Source of the DNA: Cellvibrionaceae bacterium 1162T.S.0a.05
Lineage (GTDB): Bacteria; Pseudomonadota; Gammaproteobacteria; Pseudomonadales; Cellvibrionaceae
Length of the DNA: 64,000 bases
NCBI GenBank assembly: GCA_000964245.1
Contig: LANB01000001.1
Coordinates: 3,289,501-3,353,500, forward strand
Direction: 5' to 3'
Shown here: positions 28,380 to 38,169 of the stretch, piece by piece
Position numbering within the stretch: position 1 is the first letter of the stretch
Layout of the letters: the number at the start of each line of letters is the position of its first letter
Position numbers and translations under genes: made by a program
Notes under the pieces: generated by a model
Databases searched by the model: none
Told to the model about the DNA's origin: nothing
The model's input: only the letters and a program-made list of their open reading frames with translations

Positions 28380-29681
28380 CTAAACAATGCCTGAACTGTT
28401 TCCTTTTGCAGCGGGGCGCGCATGAGCCAGGCTGGCACGATAATTCGCAGCCCGGTAACACGCGATAGGTTGAATAGCAGCGCCTTTGAGTTTTCGTGCC
28501 ATTGCTAAAATTGGGCCGACATCAGTATTAAAAGCCTCTTTTAGCGTTGCGCTGGCCATTAAGGCATCGTTGCTGTCCTGGAAGGCGTAGAGCGCTTCAC
28601 GGTCAACCAGCAAAGCGCGAACATAGGCACGCTGTACTTCAATTGCAGAATTGATCAAGCTTTCGATCGGGTCTGTAACGTTGTGGCTTTGGTCCAGCAT
28701 GTAGGCAGGTTTGAAGGCGTCTTGCTTGCGGTATTCGGCATCCACCAATTCATTAAATATTAAAAACAATTGATAGGGTTGAATGGCACCGCTATCGAGA
28801 TCGTCATCGCCGTATTTACTGTCGTTAAAGTGAAAGCCGCCCAATTTTTTGAATTGAATTAAGCGGGAAACAATCATTTCTATATTTACGTTGGGTGCAT
28901 GGTGCCCGAGATCGACCAGGGATTTGGCTTTGTCACCCAACTCCATTGCCGCGAGAATATTGCTGCCCCAATCCTGGATGACGGTGGAGTAAAACGCTGG
29001 TTCGAACATCTTGTGCTCGATGTGCATCTCCCAATCGTCGGGAAGGTGCGCATAAATACCTTTCATGCTGGCGAGATAGCGTTCAAAGGCACGTTGAAAA
29101 TGTTGTTGGCCTGGGTGATTGGAACCATCACCGATCCAGACGGTTAAACTCTTTGAACCCAGTTGCTTACCGTATTCAATGCAATCAATGTTGTGTTGAA
29201 TCGCTTGCTCACGAACAGCTTGCTCTGTATGCGTAAGGCTGCCAAATTTGTAGGAATATTTTTGTTCGCTTTGATCCTGAAATGTATTGGAGTTAACCGC
29301 ATCCCAGCTTAAACCGAAGTTGGCGGCATGTTCGCGCAGAGCCTTGAAGTCGTCGACCACATCCCAGGGGAAATGGGGTGAAATACGTGGAGTGCAGGCG
29401 CTAAGCTGGTGTATCACTGCGCAGTCTTCGACCTTCTCGAAAATATTGCGAGGCTCAGAAGGCCCTGCAAAGCGCGCGAAACGCGTGCCGCCAGTTCCAA
29501 CGCCCCAGGAGGGGACAGCCACGGAAAAGGCTTGTGCTTTTTCCAACAAGCCGTTGATATCAAGGTTTTTTCTATCCAGCTTTTCAGCGAGATAGTCGAA
29601 ATCGCGTTGGAGCTCGTCGTTGTTTTCCGAATTTAATTTTTCAACTAAGGCCGCATCTATCTGTGCTTTTTCTACGTTCAT
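28380..29681 (-). CDS. rhaI: L-rhamnose isomerase (Pseudomonas stutzeri type)
   Basis: Interconverts L-rhamnose and L-rhamnulose; cytosolic xylose-isomerase-like TIM barrel needing divalent metal. Recognisable blocks: PSWGVGTGGTRFARF, SPHFPWD, HIEHKMFEPAFYSTVIQDWG (metal Glu), LVDLGHHAPNVNIE and GGFHFNDSKYGDDDLDSG. I chose the ATG at 29681 (MNVEKAQID) because AAGGAAAA precedes it; the ATG 21 nt upstream would start inside that ribosome binding site. Next to the aldolase-dehydrogenase gene on the same strand (23-nt gap). Confidence 0.93.
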   Translation of the reverse strand: MNVEKAQIDAALVEKLNSENNDELQRDFDYLAEKLDRKNLDINGLLEKAQAFSVAVPSWGVGTGGTRFARFAGPSEPRNIFEKVEDCAVIHQLSACTPRISPHFPWDVVDDFKALREHAANFGLSWDAVNSNTFQDQSEQKYSYKFGSLTHTEQAVREQAIQHNIDCIEYGKQLGSKSLTVWIGDGSNHPGQQHFQRAFERYLASMKGIYAHLPDDWEMHIEHKMFEPAFYSTVIQDWGSNILAAMELGDKAKSLVDLGHHAPNVNIEMIVSRLIQFKKLGGFHFNDSKYGDDDLDSGAIQPYQLFLIFNELVDAEYRKQDAFKPAYMLDQSHNVTDPIESLINSAIEVQRAYVRALLVDREALYAFQDSNDALMASATLKEAFNTDVGPILAMARKLKGAAIQPIACYRAANYRASLAHARPAAKGNSSGIV

Positions 29682-29704
29682 CGGTTTTCCTTGGCAACTC
29701 AATA

Positions 29705-31801
29705 CTAGCGCGTGAAAGAGGGGGCATGCCCGGCGTCGACATTTAAAATATTACCGGTTGATTTCGCAGAAGCTTCGCTTGCGAAAAAGTACACCGCCTC
29801 GGCAATATCTTCAGGAAAAACATTACGTTTTAACAAACTGCGCTGACGATAAAACTCTTCAAGTTCATTTTCTTCCATTGCATAAGCCGCAGCGCGTTCT
29901 TCCCGCCATTTGCCTGTCCAGATTTTTGAACCGCGCAATACTGCGTCGGGGTTTACGGTGTTACAACGCAAACCCAGGGGGGCACCTTCGAGAGCAATAG
30001 CGCGCGCTAATTGCAGTTCGGCCGCTTTAGCGGTGCAATAAGCCGAGGCATTGGCAGACGCAACCAGCCCGTTTTTGCTGGCAATAAAAATTATCGAACC
30101 GCCGAGGGCTTGTGCTTTCAAGGTTTTAAAGGCTTCGCGACTTACCAAAAAATAACCTGTCGCAAGGATATCAATATTTTTCTGCCATAACTCAAGCGAC
30201 GTTTCATCAAGTGCTGCCGCACTGGCAATGCCTGCATTGGAAACGAGAATATCGAGGCCGCCGAATTCGCGGGCACAGGATTGCAAGGCTTCCATGACAG
30301 AACGCTCATTGGTCACATCACAGTGTGCCGTGCGAATCACATCGGCACCAAAGCGGCTTTGCAGTTCCTGTTGTGTATTCTCCAGCGCAGCTTGATCGAT
30401 GTCAGCGAGTAACACGCAGGCGCCCTCGCCAAGTAGGCGTTGGGCCGTCGCTTTGCCGATACCTCCAGCGCCGCCCGTAATAAATGCAATTTTTCCGGCA
30501 AGACTTTTGGGCGGTGGCATGCGTTGCAGTTTAGCTTCCTCAAGCAGCCAGTATTCAATATTAAATGCTTCCTGTTCACTGAGGCCGATATAAGTGTCCA
30601 CCGCGCTGGCTTCACGCATCACATTAATGGCATTGATATAAAATTCACTGGCAATGCGTGCTGTTGCCTTATCTTTTGCAAAACTGAGCATGCCAACACC
30701 AGGCAGGAGATAAATCACTGCATTGGGGTCACGCATGGCCGGGCTATTTTCGTGTTTGCAGCGCTCGTAGTAAGCAGCATAGTCTTCACGGTAGCGCTGT
30801 AATTGAAAATCCAGTTGTGCAATGCAATGGTCGAGTGCATCTTCCGCGTTCGCTTCGGAGGGGTCAAAATTTAATACGAGCGGGCGAATCTTGGTTCGCA
30901 AAAAATGATCCGGGCACGAGGTGCCGAGGGCCGCCAGCTCTTCAAGTTGTTTACTGCAAACAAATTCAAGCACTTCTTCTGCATCGTTAAAGTGGCCGAG
31001 TTTGAGTTGACTCTGACTGATTTTTCCCCGGAGTACAGGCATAATTTTGGATATAAGTTTTGCGCGCGTTGTTGCGGGCAGGGCATCTACTTTTTTTCCA
31101 CCGTAGGCCGCAGATTGATTATTTTCCGCTAACCAATCGCTGGCGCGCTGAATAATTTCCAGGGTATTTTCATAACAACTTTTTGCCGTATCGCCCCAGG
31201 TGAAAATGCCGTGACCTTCGAGCACAATGCCCTTGAGGTCGGGTTTATCTTTAGAGAGTTGTTCCAGTTTCAAACCCAGATCAAAACCCGGGCGTTGCCA
31301 GGGAAGCCACCCCATCGCGCCCTCGAAAACTTTTTCTGTTAAAGCTTCACTGTTTTTTGTGCAGGCAATAGCAATGGCCGCGTCGGGGTGCATGTGGTCG
31401 ACATGTTTATGAGGAATATAAGCATGCAAGGGCGTATCGATACTTGCTGCACGCGGATTGAGATTAAAGGTGCAGTGTGGGAGGTAGGCCACCATCTCAT
31501 CTTCGTGTTCCAGACCGCGATACAGATTTTTAAGTTGTTGCAGCTTCTCCATATACAGTGTGGCGAAACCATCGAGCTTCATCGACGCCAAATCACCACC
31601 GGAACCCTTAACCCAAAGAACCTCACAATCCTTTCCGCTCAAGTGATCACGCATGATTACTTTTGCAGAGGTATTTCCGCCACCAAAGTTGGTAATCCGT
31701 AAATCAGAACCGAGGAGGTTGGAGCGGTAGAGGAGAAGTTCCTGTTCAGATTTTTCTGCGGCGACTTCATCGTCCCACAAGTTTTTTAGTGCTGTTTTCA
31801 T
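29705..31801 (-). CDS. rhaD: Bifunctional rhamnulose-1-phosphate aldolase / short-chain dehydrogenase
   Basis: 698-aa two-domain enzyme. Residues about 1-400 are a class II aldolase (NFGGGNTSAKVIM, HPDAAIAIACTKN, LEGHGIFTWG: Zn ligands and catalytic region). Residues about 430-698 are an SDR with the NAD-binding motif ITGGAGGIGKATA, NAG in LVSNAGIAS and YxxxK in YCTAKAAEL. The architecture matches the RhaD aldolase/alcohol dehydrogenase family that splits rhamnulose-1-P to DHAP and L-lactaldehyde and then oxidises the aldehyde to lactate. Cytosolic. First gene of the - strand arm, divergent from the permease and kinase genes. Confidence 0.93.
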   Translation of the reverse strand: MKTALKNLWDDEVAAEKSEQELLLYRSNLLGSDLRITNFGGGNTSAKVIMRDHLSGKDCEVLWVKGSGGDLASMKLDGFATLYMEKLQQLKNLYRGLEHEDEMVAYLPHCTFNLNPRAASIDTPLHAYIPHKHVDHMHPDAAIAIACTKNSEALTEKVFEGAMGWLPWQRPGFDLGLKLEQLSKDKPDLKGIVLEGHGIFTWGDTAKSCYENTLEIIQRASDWLAENNQSAAYGGKKVDALPATTRAKLISKIMPVLRGKISQSQLKLGHFNDAEEVLEFVCSKQLEELAALGTSCPDHFLRTKIRPLVLNFDPSEANAEDALDHCIAQLDFQLQRYREDYAAYYERCKHENSPAMRDPNAVIYLLPGVGMLSFAKDKATARIASEFYINAINVMREASAVDTYIGLSEQEAFNIEYWLLEEAKLQRMPPPKSLAGKIAFITGGAGGIGKATAQRLLGEGACVLLADIDQAALENTQQELQSRFGADVIRTAHCDVTNERSVMEALQSCAREFGGLDILVSNAGIASAAALDETSLELWQKNIDILATGYFLVSREAFKTLKAQALGGSIIFIASKNGLVASANASAYCTAKAAELQLARAIALEGAPLGLRCNTVNPDAVLRGSKIWTGKWREERAAAYAMEENELEEFYRQRSLLKRNVFPEDIAEAVYFFASEASAKSTGNILNVDAGHAPSFTR

Positions 31802-32105
31802 AGTGCGTTTCAGTTCAGGGGTGAAGTCCCTGCTTTAATATTAAGTCTTGAAAGTGGCCGGAGCGCGGTGGAAGAAATCGCTCACGCATGACGCATTCAG
31901 GAAGCCGCGATTTTTATTTTCATTTATAGCAGGTTACAAGCCAGTAAACTCACTGTAACAAGCGAAAAATTGCTTTGCGCCCTTATTTTTCGTTGCAGCA
32001 TTATACGGTAAGCGTAAGGGCTGAACAATTCACGCTTTACTCTTACGCGATAGCCGTTATTATTGGCGGCACAGCAAAAAAATAAAAATAAGTTTTGGGG
32101 GAAAC
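31802..32105. promoter_or_regulatory. Divergent rhamnose promoter region
   Basis: 304 bp between the two arms of the rhamnose locus. It contains two inverted repeats: GTTACA-N15-TGTAAC at 31933-31959 and GCGTAAG-N23-CTTACGC at 32012-32048. Either could be an operator of a rhamnose regulator, but no regulator gene lies in the window. The second arm is followed by an AT-rich stretch before the permease start. Confidence 0.45.
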
Positions 32106-33752
32106 ATGTCGAATGAATATGAGCGCAGCCCGGTTGCGCCTCAAGATTTACAGCCCGCTCGTCATTTTGCAGCCAGTTATGCCGGTGAGCATGTTGCCGG
32201 CACCGAATTTGTTATCGGGGCGCTATTCGTTGCCTGGGGAGTCAGTACAGGCGATATTCTTGGAGGTTTGTTACTCGGGAATTTATTGGCAGTATTAACC
32301 TGGGGTTTAGTGTGCGCACCGATTGCTGTGCAGACGCGCCTGACCTTGTATGCCTATCTCGAAAAAATTGCCGGGCCAGGTACAATCAAAATCTATAGCG
32401 TGGTCAATGGAATTTTATTTTGTATTCTTGCGGGTACGATGATTACGGTATCGGCTTCTGCGGTCCGTATTTTATTTGGCATCGAAGCACAAGTACATTG
32501 GTATCCGAGTTCTTTTGGTTTTGTTCTGGTCGCTTTGTTGGTCGGTGCCGTGGTGGTCAGTATTGCGGTTCGCGGCTTTCGCGGGGTCGCACAATTTGCG
32601 CAGGTTTGTGCGCCCTGGATGGTGCTGATGTTTTTTGCCGGTGCGCTGGCAATGTTGCCTGGTTTGCTTGCAGCTACACCCGGTGCAGAAGGTCAAGGTG
32701 CCTGGGATGCGTTTAAACTCGCTGCAGATACCTACATCTGGAAAGGAGATAAAAGTGATTTGAATTTTTGGCATGTGGCTGCATTTGCCTGGATTTGTAA
32801 TTTTGCCATGCACGGTGGTTTATCGGATATGACATTATTGCGCTATGCCAAAAAATCGAGCTACGGATTCTTTTCATTTTTTGGCATGTTTATCGGCCAC
32901 TACCTGGCATGGATTTGTGCTGGCATTATGGGGGCGGGCGCGGCCCTTGTGTTAAAGAGTAGTATTACACAATTGGATGCCGGTGAAGTGGCATTCCAGG
33001 CCTTGGGCTTCGTTGGAATTGTTGCCGTGATTATTGCCGGATGGACAACATCAAACCCCACGATTTATCGAGCCGGTTTGGCTTTTCAATCCTTGAATCC
33101 CAAGTGGTCGCGAACACGTGTGACGATTATTGCCGGGACAGTCACAACAGTGATTGCCTGCTTTCCCTTTGTATTTACCCGCCTGTTGGATTTCGTCGGT
33201 TTAATGGGTTTAATTCTGGCGCCAATCGGTGCCGTGATTGTGTGTGAACACTGGTTTTTTCCACGTCTGGGTTTGACACGTTATTGGTCTCAATATGCCG
33301 GTAAAAATATGAATTATGCGGCAATTATCGCCTGGGTTTTATCACTGGCGATTGCCTGGGGGCTTAATCAAGCGGGCTTGCATTTATTTTTCCTGATGCC
33401 GCCGACCTGGATTGTCGCGACGGTGATTTATGTTGTTATCGCCTCTATGACGGGTGCAAAAGAAGCCTACCCTGAAAAAGTTGAGGCCGAGAACCTGGCA
33501 ACACTCGCGCGACAACAAACCGAACTTGAATGGCTTACGCAGGCAAATCAGCAGGAAGAAAGTAAAAAAGCCAGTGGTAAACAAACATTGTGTGGTGTCT
33601 TGGCGCTCGTGAGTTTAGCAGCGTGTTTGGTATTGGCTTTTATTGCCGCGACGGGAATGGCTTTGAGCAGCTTTAAACTGGGTTTGATCTTGCCGACGCT
33701 CAGCTATTTTATCTTCGCGACCCTCTGGGCTCTGGAAAAAGAAAAAGCGTGA
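32106..33752 (+). CDS. NCS1-type permease in the rhamnose locus (candidate rhamnose transporter)
   Basis: 548 aa, about 12 membrane segments, with the nucleobase:cation symporter (cytosine/purine/allantoin permease) look: FVIGALFVAWGVSTGDILGG, LLLGNLLAVLTWGLV, IIAGWTTSNPTIYRAG. Residues about 455-490 form a charged cytoplasmic loop before two final membrane segments. NCS1 proteins normally carry nucleobases, hydantoins or vitamins. The 8-nt gap to the FGGY kinase and the divergent rhamnose genes argue for L-rhamnose or a rhamnose derivative. Specificity is inference from context only. Confidence 0.8.
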   Translation: MSNEYERSPVAPQDLQPARHFAASYAGEHVAGTEFVIGALFVAWGVSTGDILGGLLLGNLLAVLTWGLVCAPIAVQTRLTLYAYLEKIAGPGTIKIYSVVNGILFCILAGTMITVSASAVRILFGIEAQVHWYPSSFGFVLVALLVGAVVVSIAVRGFRGVAQFAQVCAPWMVLMFFAGALAMLPGLLAATPGAEGQGAWDAFKLAADTYIWKGDKSDLNFWHVAAFAWICNFAMHGGLSDMTLLRYAKKSSYGFFSFFGMFIGHYLAWICAGIMGAGAALVLKSSITQLDAGEVAFQALGFVGIVAVIIAGWTTSNPTIYRAGLAFQSLNPKWSRTRVTIIAGTVTTVIACFPFVFTRLLDFVGLMGLILAPIGAVIVCEHWFFPRLGLTRYWSQYAGKNMNYAAIIAWVLSLAIAWGLNQAGLHLFFLMPPTWIVATVIYVVIASMTGAKEAYPEKVEAENLATLARQQTELEWLTQANQQEESKKASGKQTLCGVLALVSLAACLVLAFIAATGMALSSFKLGLILPTLSYFIFATLWALEKEKA

Positions 33753-33760
33753 GGTAGCAC

Positions 33761-35170
33761 ATGGCGAGCGTTGTTTTTGATGTGGGTAAGACCCACGCAA
33801 AACTGTTTTTGCTCGATAACACCACGGTACTCGCACAACGCGAGTGTCGCAATGTGCTGCTCGATGTTGCCCCTTACCCCCACTATGATATTGCCGGGCT
33901 TTGGCGCTTTCTGCACGAAGGGCTGATGGAATTTTCCCGGCTGTATGTCATAGAAAAAATATGCATAACCACACATGGCGCAACGGCTGCCTTGGTTGAT
34001 AGTCAGCAAGTACTTTTTGATCCTGCATCTGCGACTTTCGGTCTGGTATTACCTGTTCTTGATTATGAATATCGGCAAGTGGAAACGCTTAACGCGCGCT
34101 ATCAGCAGCTTCGCCCAGACTTCAGTCAGAGTTTTTCTCCGGAATTGCCCGCAGGTTTAAATCTGGGCAGACAATTATTTTGGTTGGCGAATACCTTCCC
34201 GGAAGCGTTTGATCAGGCCGATACCTTCTTGCTTTATCCTCAATACTGGGCCTGGCTTTTGTGCGGCGAGGCCGCAACTGAAATCAGTTCTCTTGGTTGT
34301 CATACAGATTTATGGTCGGTGGATGGAGGCTGTTGGTCTTCTCTCGTGACACATAACCAATGGCAATCTCTCTTTCCTCCCATGCGCGCAGCATGGGAGG
34401 TGCTTGGCGGTTTACGACCTGAGTTACAAACGTGTGAAAATTTGCAGTCCTGTCAGGTCTATGTTGGTGTGCATGATAGCAATGCCAGTTATTTACGTTA
34501 CAAACGGCAAGCCAATAAAAAGGATTTTACTGTTTTTAGTACCGGTACCTGGTGTATTGCAATGGCCAGCAGTGTGGTCACTAAAAATTTGCAAGCGGAT
34601 AAGGATATGCTCGCCAATGTGGATGTGTTTGCGGAGCCCATTGTCTGTTCCCGTTTTATGGGTGGCCGCGAGTTTTCCTTGATTGCATCCATGTTTGAAT
34701 CACCACTTGATACTTTCACGGAGGAGAGTATTCAATCCATTATCGATAATAGTATTTTTGCGTTGCCGGACTTTTCTGACGGCAGTGGCCCTTTGGCAAA
34801 ACAACCAGGGCGTGTGCTAAACAATGATGGTGAAACCGTAACCGGGGCGCAGAATGATTTACACGGCATGGCACTGGCGACGCTCTATTGCGCACTGATG
34901 ATGGATTACCAGCTGGATTTGCTCAAGAGCGAAGGCGAAGTCTTTATAGAAGGCGCGTTTACACAAAACCCCTTGCTGTGCGCGGTACTCGCGCAGTTAC
35001 GCCCGGAGCGGAATGTGTATATCTCGAAAGATATTGCCGGGACGGTAATGGGCTGTGCTCAGCTTATGGACTGGAAAAAATCCATAGCGCTGGATTTACT
35101 GCCTGTAAACCCTGCAAATTTTAAACACCTTCAGCGCTATAAAATGCATTGGCGTGAACGACTGCAATAG
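33761..35170 (+). CDS. FGGY-family carbohydrate kinase, probable L-rhamnulokinase
   Basis: 469 aa, two-lobed ASKHA kinase. The N-terminal phosphate-1 motif is VVFDVGKTHAKLFLLD; the catalytic region is VLPVLDYEYR; the adenosine/phosphate-2 region is DFTVFSTGTWCIAM; the family block GALFT appears as EGAFTQNPLL. Its place beside the isomerase and aldolase makes rhamnulose the expected substrate, completing isomerase-kinase-aldolase. The sequence looks like the non-RhaB subtype found in Gram-negative rhamnose loci; fuculokinase is the alternative. Confidence 0.85.
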   Translation: MASVVFDVGKTHAKLFLLDNTTVLAQRECRNVLLDVAPYPHYDIAGLWRFLHEGLMEFSRLYVIEKICITTHGATAALVDSQQVLFDPASATFGLVLPVLDYEYRQVETLNARYQQLRPDFSQSFSPELPAGLNLGRQLFWLANTFPEAFDQADTFLLYPQYWAWLLCGEAATEISSLGCHTDLWSVDGGCWSSLVTHNQWQSLFPPMRAAWEVLGGLRPELQTCENLQSCQVYVGVHDSNASYLRYKRQANKKDFTVFSTGTWCIAMASSVVTKNLQADKDMLANVDVFAEPIVCSRFMGGREFSLIASMFESPLDTFTEESIQSIIDNSIFALPDFSDGSGPLAKQPGRVLNNDGETVTGAQNDLHGMALATLYCALMMDYQLDLLKSEGEVFIEGAFTQNPLLCAVLAQLRPERNVYISKDIAGTVMGCAQLMDWKKSIALDLLPVNPANFKHLQRYKMHWRERLQ

Positions 35171-35193
35171 TCGCAATTTAAATTTTAAGTGTA

Positions 35194-35391
35194 TTAATAG
35201 GTACTGTTTTCATCGCGCACCTCAACCGCTAATTCGCCGTTATTTTCTTCGTATACAAACATAGTTATCGGGCGGCAACACACCTGACAATCTTCAATAT
35301 AATCCTGATCAAGGTCTTCCGGATTAAGCAAAACCGTAATGTGCTCTCCGCAATAGGGGCAATAAATTTGTTTTTCGTTGAGGGTCGTCAT
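35194..35391 (-). CDS. CPXCG-motif cysteine-rich small protein
   Basis: 65 aa. Two Cys pairs, CPYCGEHI and CQVCCRPI, form a probable zinc ribbon; the rest is acidic. It matches the widespread CPXCG-motif family of unknown role. I use the internal ATG at 35391 (MTTLNEKQIYCPYCG); the upstream in-frame ATG would add about 21 unrelated residues. Convergent with the kinase gene. Confidence 0.85.
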   Translation of the reverse strand: MTTLNEKQIYCPYCGEHITVLLNPEDLDQDYIEDCQVCCRPITMFVYEENNGELAVEVRDENSTY

Positions 35392-35442
35392 AGTGCTGTG
35401 AGGTGAATAACCTGGGTAACATTGTTTGTTGTTCAGCAACAG

Positions 35443-35477
35443 ATAATAAAACACCCGGCGCCAAAGCTACCGGGTGT
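35443..35477 (-). terminator. Intrinsic terminator of the GH51 gene
   Basis: ACACCCGG ... CCGGGTGT stem; on the - strand it is followed by TTTATTAT. It separates the GH51 transcript from the CPXCG gene. Confidence 0.75.
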
Positions 35478-35544
35478 AGTATAAGTGGTTAAAGCGAGTA
35501 AGCGCGAGATCTATCGCAGGAATAAACCTCGCCACCCTTGGCTG

Positions 35545-37098
35545 CTAGTTTTCAGCACCAAAGGCTTCCACAACAATCACAGACTTCGCGGGTAACTCAA
35601 ATACCAGCTCACCATTTTTTGATTTCGCAGAAAATGCCACAGGCTTAACGGTCTCGGGCTCGTCAAAATTATTGTGGGCATCCATCTTATCTGCTGTGAG
35701 TACTTCACCCGCAATACGTTTGAACTGTTTACCGAGGTTTAGCGTCTCGGCATTATTGGGATCGGTGTTCGCGAAGGTTAGCCAGATTTTGCCGTCTTTA
35801 TCTTTTGCGGCACTGGCACTGATCTTCGGAATACGCATGTCTTTATTGCCGTATTTGGGATTGTTTTTCAATTTAATGGGCAGATAGGTCGCATCCTGAA
35901 AAGGTGTGTGCATGCGGAACACATGATAGGTGGGTGTCAGCACCATCTTTTCCTTGTCAGTCAAAATCATTGCCTGCAACACATTCACCATTTGCGCAAT
36001 ATTGCTCATGTGCACGCGGCGCGCATATTTATGGAAGAGGTTCAGGTTCAGCGATGCCACCAACGCATCCCGTAAACTGTTTTGTTGATAGAGAAAACCG
36101 GGGTCACCTTCGGTCACATCATACCAGGTACCCCATTCGTCAACGTAAAAACCAATTTCATTTTCAGGGTCGTGTTTGTCGAGAATAGCGAGATGGTCTA
36201 TGAGAAATTTTTCCATGCGCAAGGTTCGGTAGAGCGTGGAAAGCCATTCGCTTTCGGGGAAACCGAGAGCAGCCCCTTTTTTACTCCAGTCGCCCGTGGG
36301 CAGGGTGTAGTAATGGTGGCTGATGGCTTCCAGGCGATAAGACCAGAATGGCTCCATTTCGCCGGCTAAATATTCTGTCCACTCTGTTTTATCGTCGTAA
36401 CCACCGCTGGCAATTAAAATGGGTGTGTTGTCTTTAGGGGTTTTCAAAAACGTTGTGTAGTGTTTGTAAAGATTGCCGTAGTACTCGGGCGTCATACTGC
36501 CGCCACAGCCCCAGCTCTCATTGCCTATGGCAAAGTAGTGAATGCGCCAGGGCTTATCGCGTCCGTTTGCGCGTCGCAGGTTCGCGAGCGTAGAGTCGCT
36601 GTCGGAGGTCATGTACTCCAGCCATTGCGCCATTTCTGCGGGTGTACCGGTACCGAGATTGCCATTCACATACACTTCGGCACCCATCATTTCTGCGAAG
36701 TCGAGGAATTCGTGTGTACCAAAACTATTGGGTTCGATGACGCCCCCCCAGTTGGTATTAACGCCTTTGGGGCGCTTGTCGCGGGGGCCAATGCCGTCTC
36801 GCCAATGGTATTCATCGGCAAAGCAGCCACCGGGCCAGCGCAACAAGGGGACTTCAAGTTCCCGCAATGCCTGGGTCACGTCGTTGCGATAACCCCTGGT
36901 ATTGGGAATGGTGCTGTCTTCACCGACCCATATGCCTTCGTAAATACCACGGCCTAGGTGTTCCATAAATTGACCGTAGATATTTTTATTAATGGTGGCG
37001 CCGGGGTTTTTAAAATCGATGTTAACGTCTGTTTCGGCCTGGCTTGTGAGGCAGGTAAAACTGGATAAAAACAAGATAAGTAGAATTGATCTAATCAT
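35545..37098 (-). CDS. Exported GH51 alpha-L-arabinofuranosidase
   Basis: 517 aa with a signal peptide (about 1-21). Releases terminal arabinofuranose from arabinoxylan or arabinan. GH51 landmarks: YGQFMEHLGRGIYEGIWVG, LRWPGGCFADEYHWRDGIG, acid/base Glu194 in AIGNESWGCGG and nucleophile Glu321 in YVDEWGTWYD, then a C-terminal beta-sandwich. Most GH51 enzymes are cytoplasmic; this one is exported, as is known for Cellvibrio relatives. No regulator or other arabinose gene adjoins it. Confidence 0.93.
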   Translation of the reverse strand: MIRSILLILFLSSFTCLTSQAETDVNIDFKNPGATINKNIYGQFMEHLGRGIYEGIWVGEDSTIPNTRGYRNDVTQALRELEVPLLRWPGGCFADEYHWRDGIGPRDKRPKGVNTNWGGVIEPNSFGTHEFLDFAEMMGAEVYVNGNLGTGTPAEMAQWLEYMTSDSDSTLANLRRANGRDKPWRIHYFAIGNESWGCGGSMTPEYYGNLYKHYTTFLKTPKDNTPILIASGGYDDKTEWTEYLAGEMEPFWSYRLEAISHHYYTLPTGDWSKKGAALGFPESEWLSTLYRTLRMEKFLIDHLAILDKHDPENEIGFYVDEWGTWYDVTEGDPGFLYQQNSLRDALVASLNLNLFHKYARRVHMSNIAQMVNVLQAMILTDKEKMVLTPTYHVFRMHTPFQDATYLPIKLKNNPKYGNKDMRIPKISASAAKDKDGKIWLTFANTDPNNAETLNLGKQFKRIAGEVLTADKMDAHNNFDEPETVKPVAFSAKSKNGELVFELPAKSVIVVEAFGAEN

Positions 37099-37246
37099 GG
37101 GGCTCTCGTCGTTATTGAAATAATAATATGATGATATGATTATCGAGCTTGGGTGTAAAGAGAACAGGCAGATTAACCGGCTCGCGGTGACTTATTCAAG
37201 CGGATAGATTGGAAGAGGAGAGCGTGCTGAGGAAGGTATAAAAAGG

Positions 37247-37278
37247 AAAAAGGCTTCGACATCCTGCGAAGCCTTTTG
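37247..37278 (-). terminator. Intrinsic terminator of the PEP-CTERM gene
   Basis: AAGGCTTCG ... CGAAGCCTT stem, followed on the - strand by TTTCCTTTTT. Located just past the stop of the PEP-CTERM gene. Confidence 0.85.
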
Positions 37279-37289
37279 TCCCAGAGAGC

Positions 37290-37913
37290 TTAAAGTTGAA
37301 CAGCTTTCCTATTTGAGAAAAACAAACCGCCCATGCCCAGTAACAATAAGATCAGGCTGGAAGGTTCAGGCACGTCGGCCTCTGCCTCATTTAAACGGAA
37401 TGCACCCATTACGAAGTTTGATGTATTGCCTCTCGAGGTGCCTTCCACCAAATTGTAATTGCCTTGAGTAAATGCCACATTCGAGTTGTTATAGAAGAAG
37501 TTCTGGTTTGAGCTCCCTGTGAATGTAAATTCCAGATGATAAAAATTACCCGCTTCCAGGAGTAGATCAGCAATACTGAAGTCAATCCACTCAAGGCCGG
37601 AAGTTGTGGTGGACGCGCTTCCGCTGGCCAGCACAGTTTGACCTGAAGTCACTGCTCCAGAGGCGGAAAAAACCTGGGCCAGTTCAAATTCGAGGTTGAT
37701 GTTACTTAAATCCTGAAAGACTCCCACACTGTCGATAGTGACGTCGTCAGTTACCTGAAAAACAACACCTCGACCACCGCTCCAGCCATCATTGGCGTTC
37801 ATTGAGTAAACCATCCCACTGGTGTCATTGGGCGGAACAAACTCGATTAATCCGGCATGTGCCGAGCCGGAAAATATAACAATACATAAAAAACTGAGTA
37901 CGGACTTTTTCAT
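37290..37913 (-). CDS. PEP-CTERM sorting-signal protein
   Basis: 207 aa. Signal peptide about 1-20 (FSGSAHA), a beta-rich middle with many Ser/Thr/Asn/Gly, and a C-terminal tripartite PEP-CTERM signal: VPEPSSLILLLLGMGG, then an Arg-Lys cluster. Such proteins are processed by an exosortase encoded elsewhere and are often linked to exopolysaccharide. The ATG at 37913 is preceded by GGGGAAA; the longer frame upstream is rejected. Stands alone with its own terminator. Confidence 0.88.
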   Translation of the reverse strand: MKKSVLSFLCIVIFSGSAHAGLIEFVPPNDTSGMVYSMNANDGWSGGRGVVFQVTDDVTIDSVGVFQDLSNINLEFELAQVFSASGAVTSGQTVLASGSASTTTSGLEWIDFSIADLLLEAGNFYHLEFTFTGSSNQNFFYNNSNVAFTQGNYNLVEGTSRGNTSNFVMGAFRLNEAEADVPEPSSLILLLLGMGGLFFSNRKAVQL

Positions 37914-38169
37914 TATTAAATTTCCCCATTGATTGGATGTACTTCCTAAAAGGCAGATTTTGTGCCAAAACCGCAAGATGTTGATTTACATGCACTTTTT
38001 GTGAAGTTGATCTCAAATTGATCAAATAATGTAAAAATCATCGACAAAAGTCGGGGAGGTTTTACAGGCGCCAATGTATACACAGTGAATATGAGGGCGA
38101 AATAACAAGTGAGAAATAACAGGAGAGAGGGCGCTGCGATCTGCCCCCTCGAATACAGTGATACAGCTG

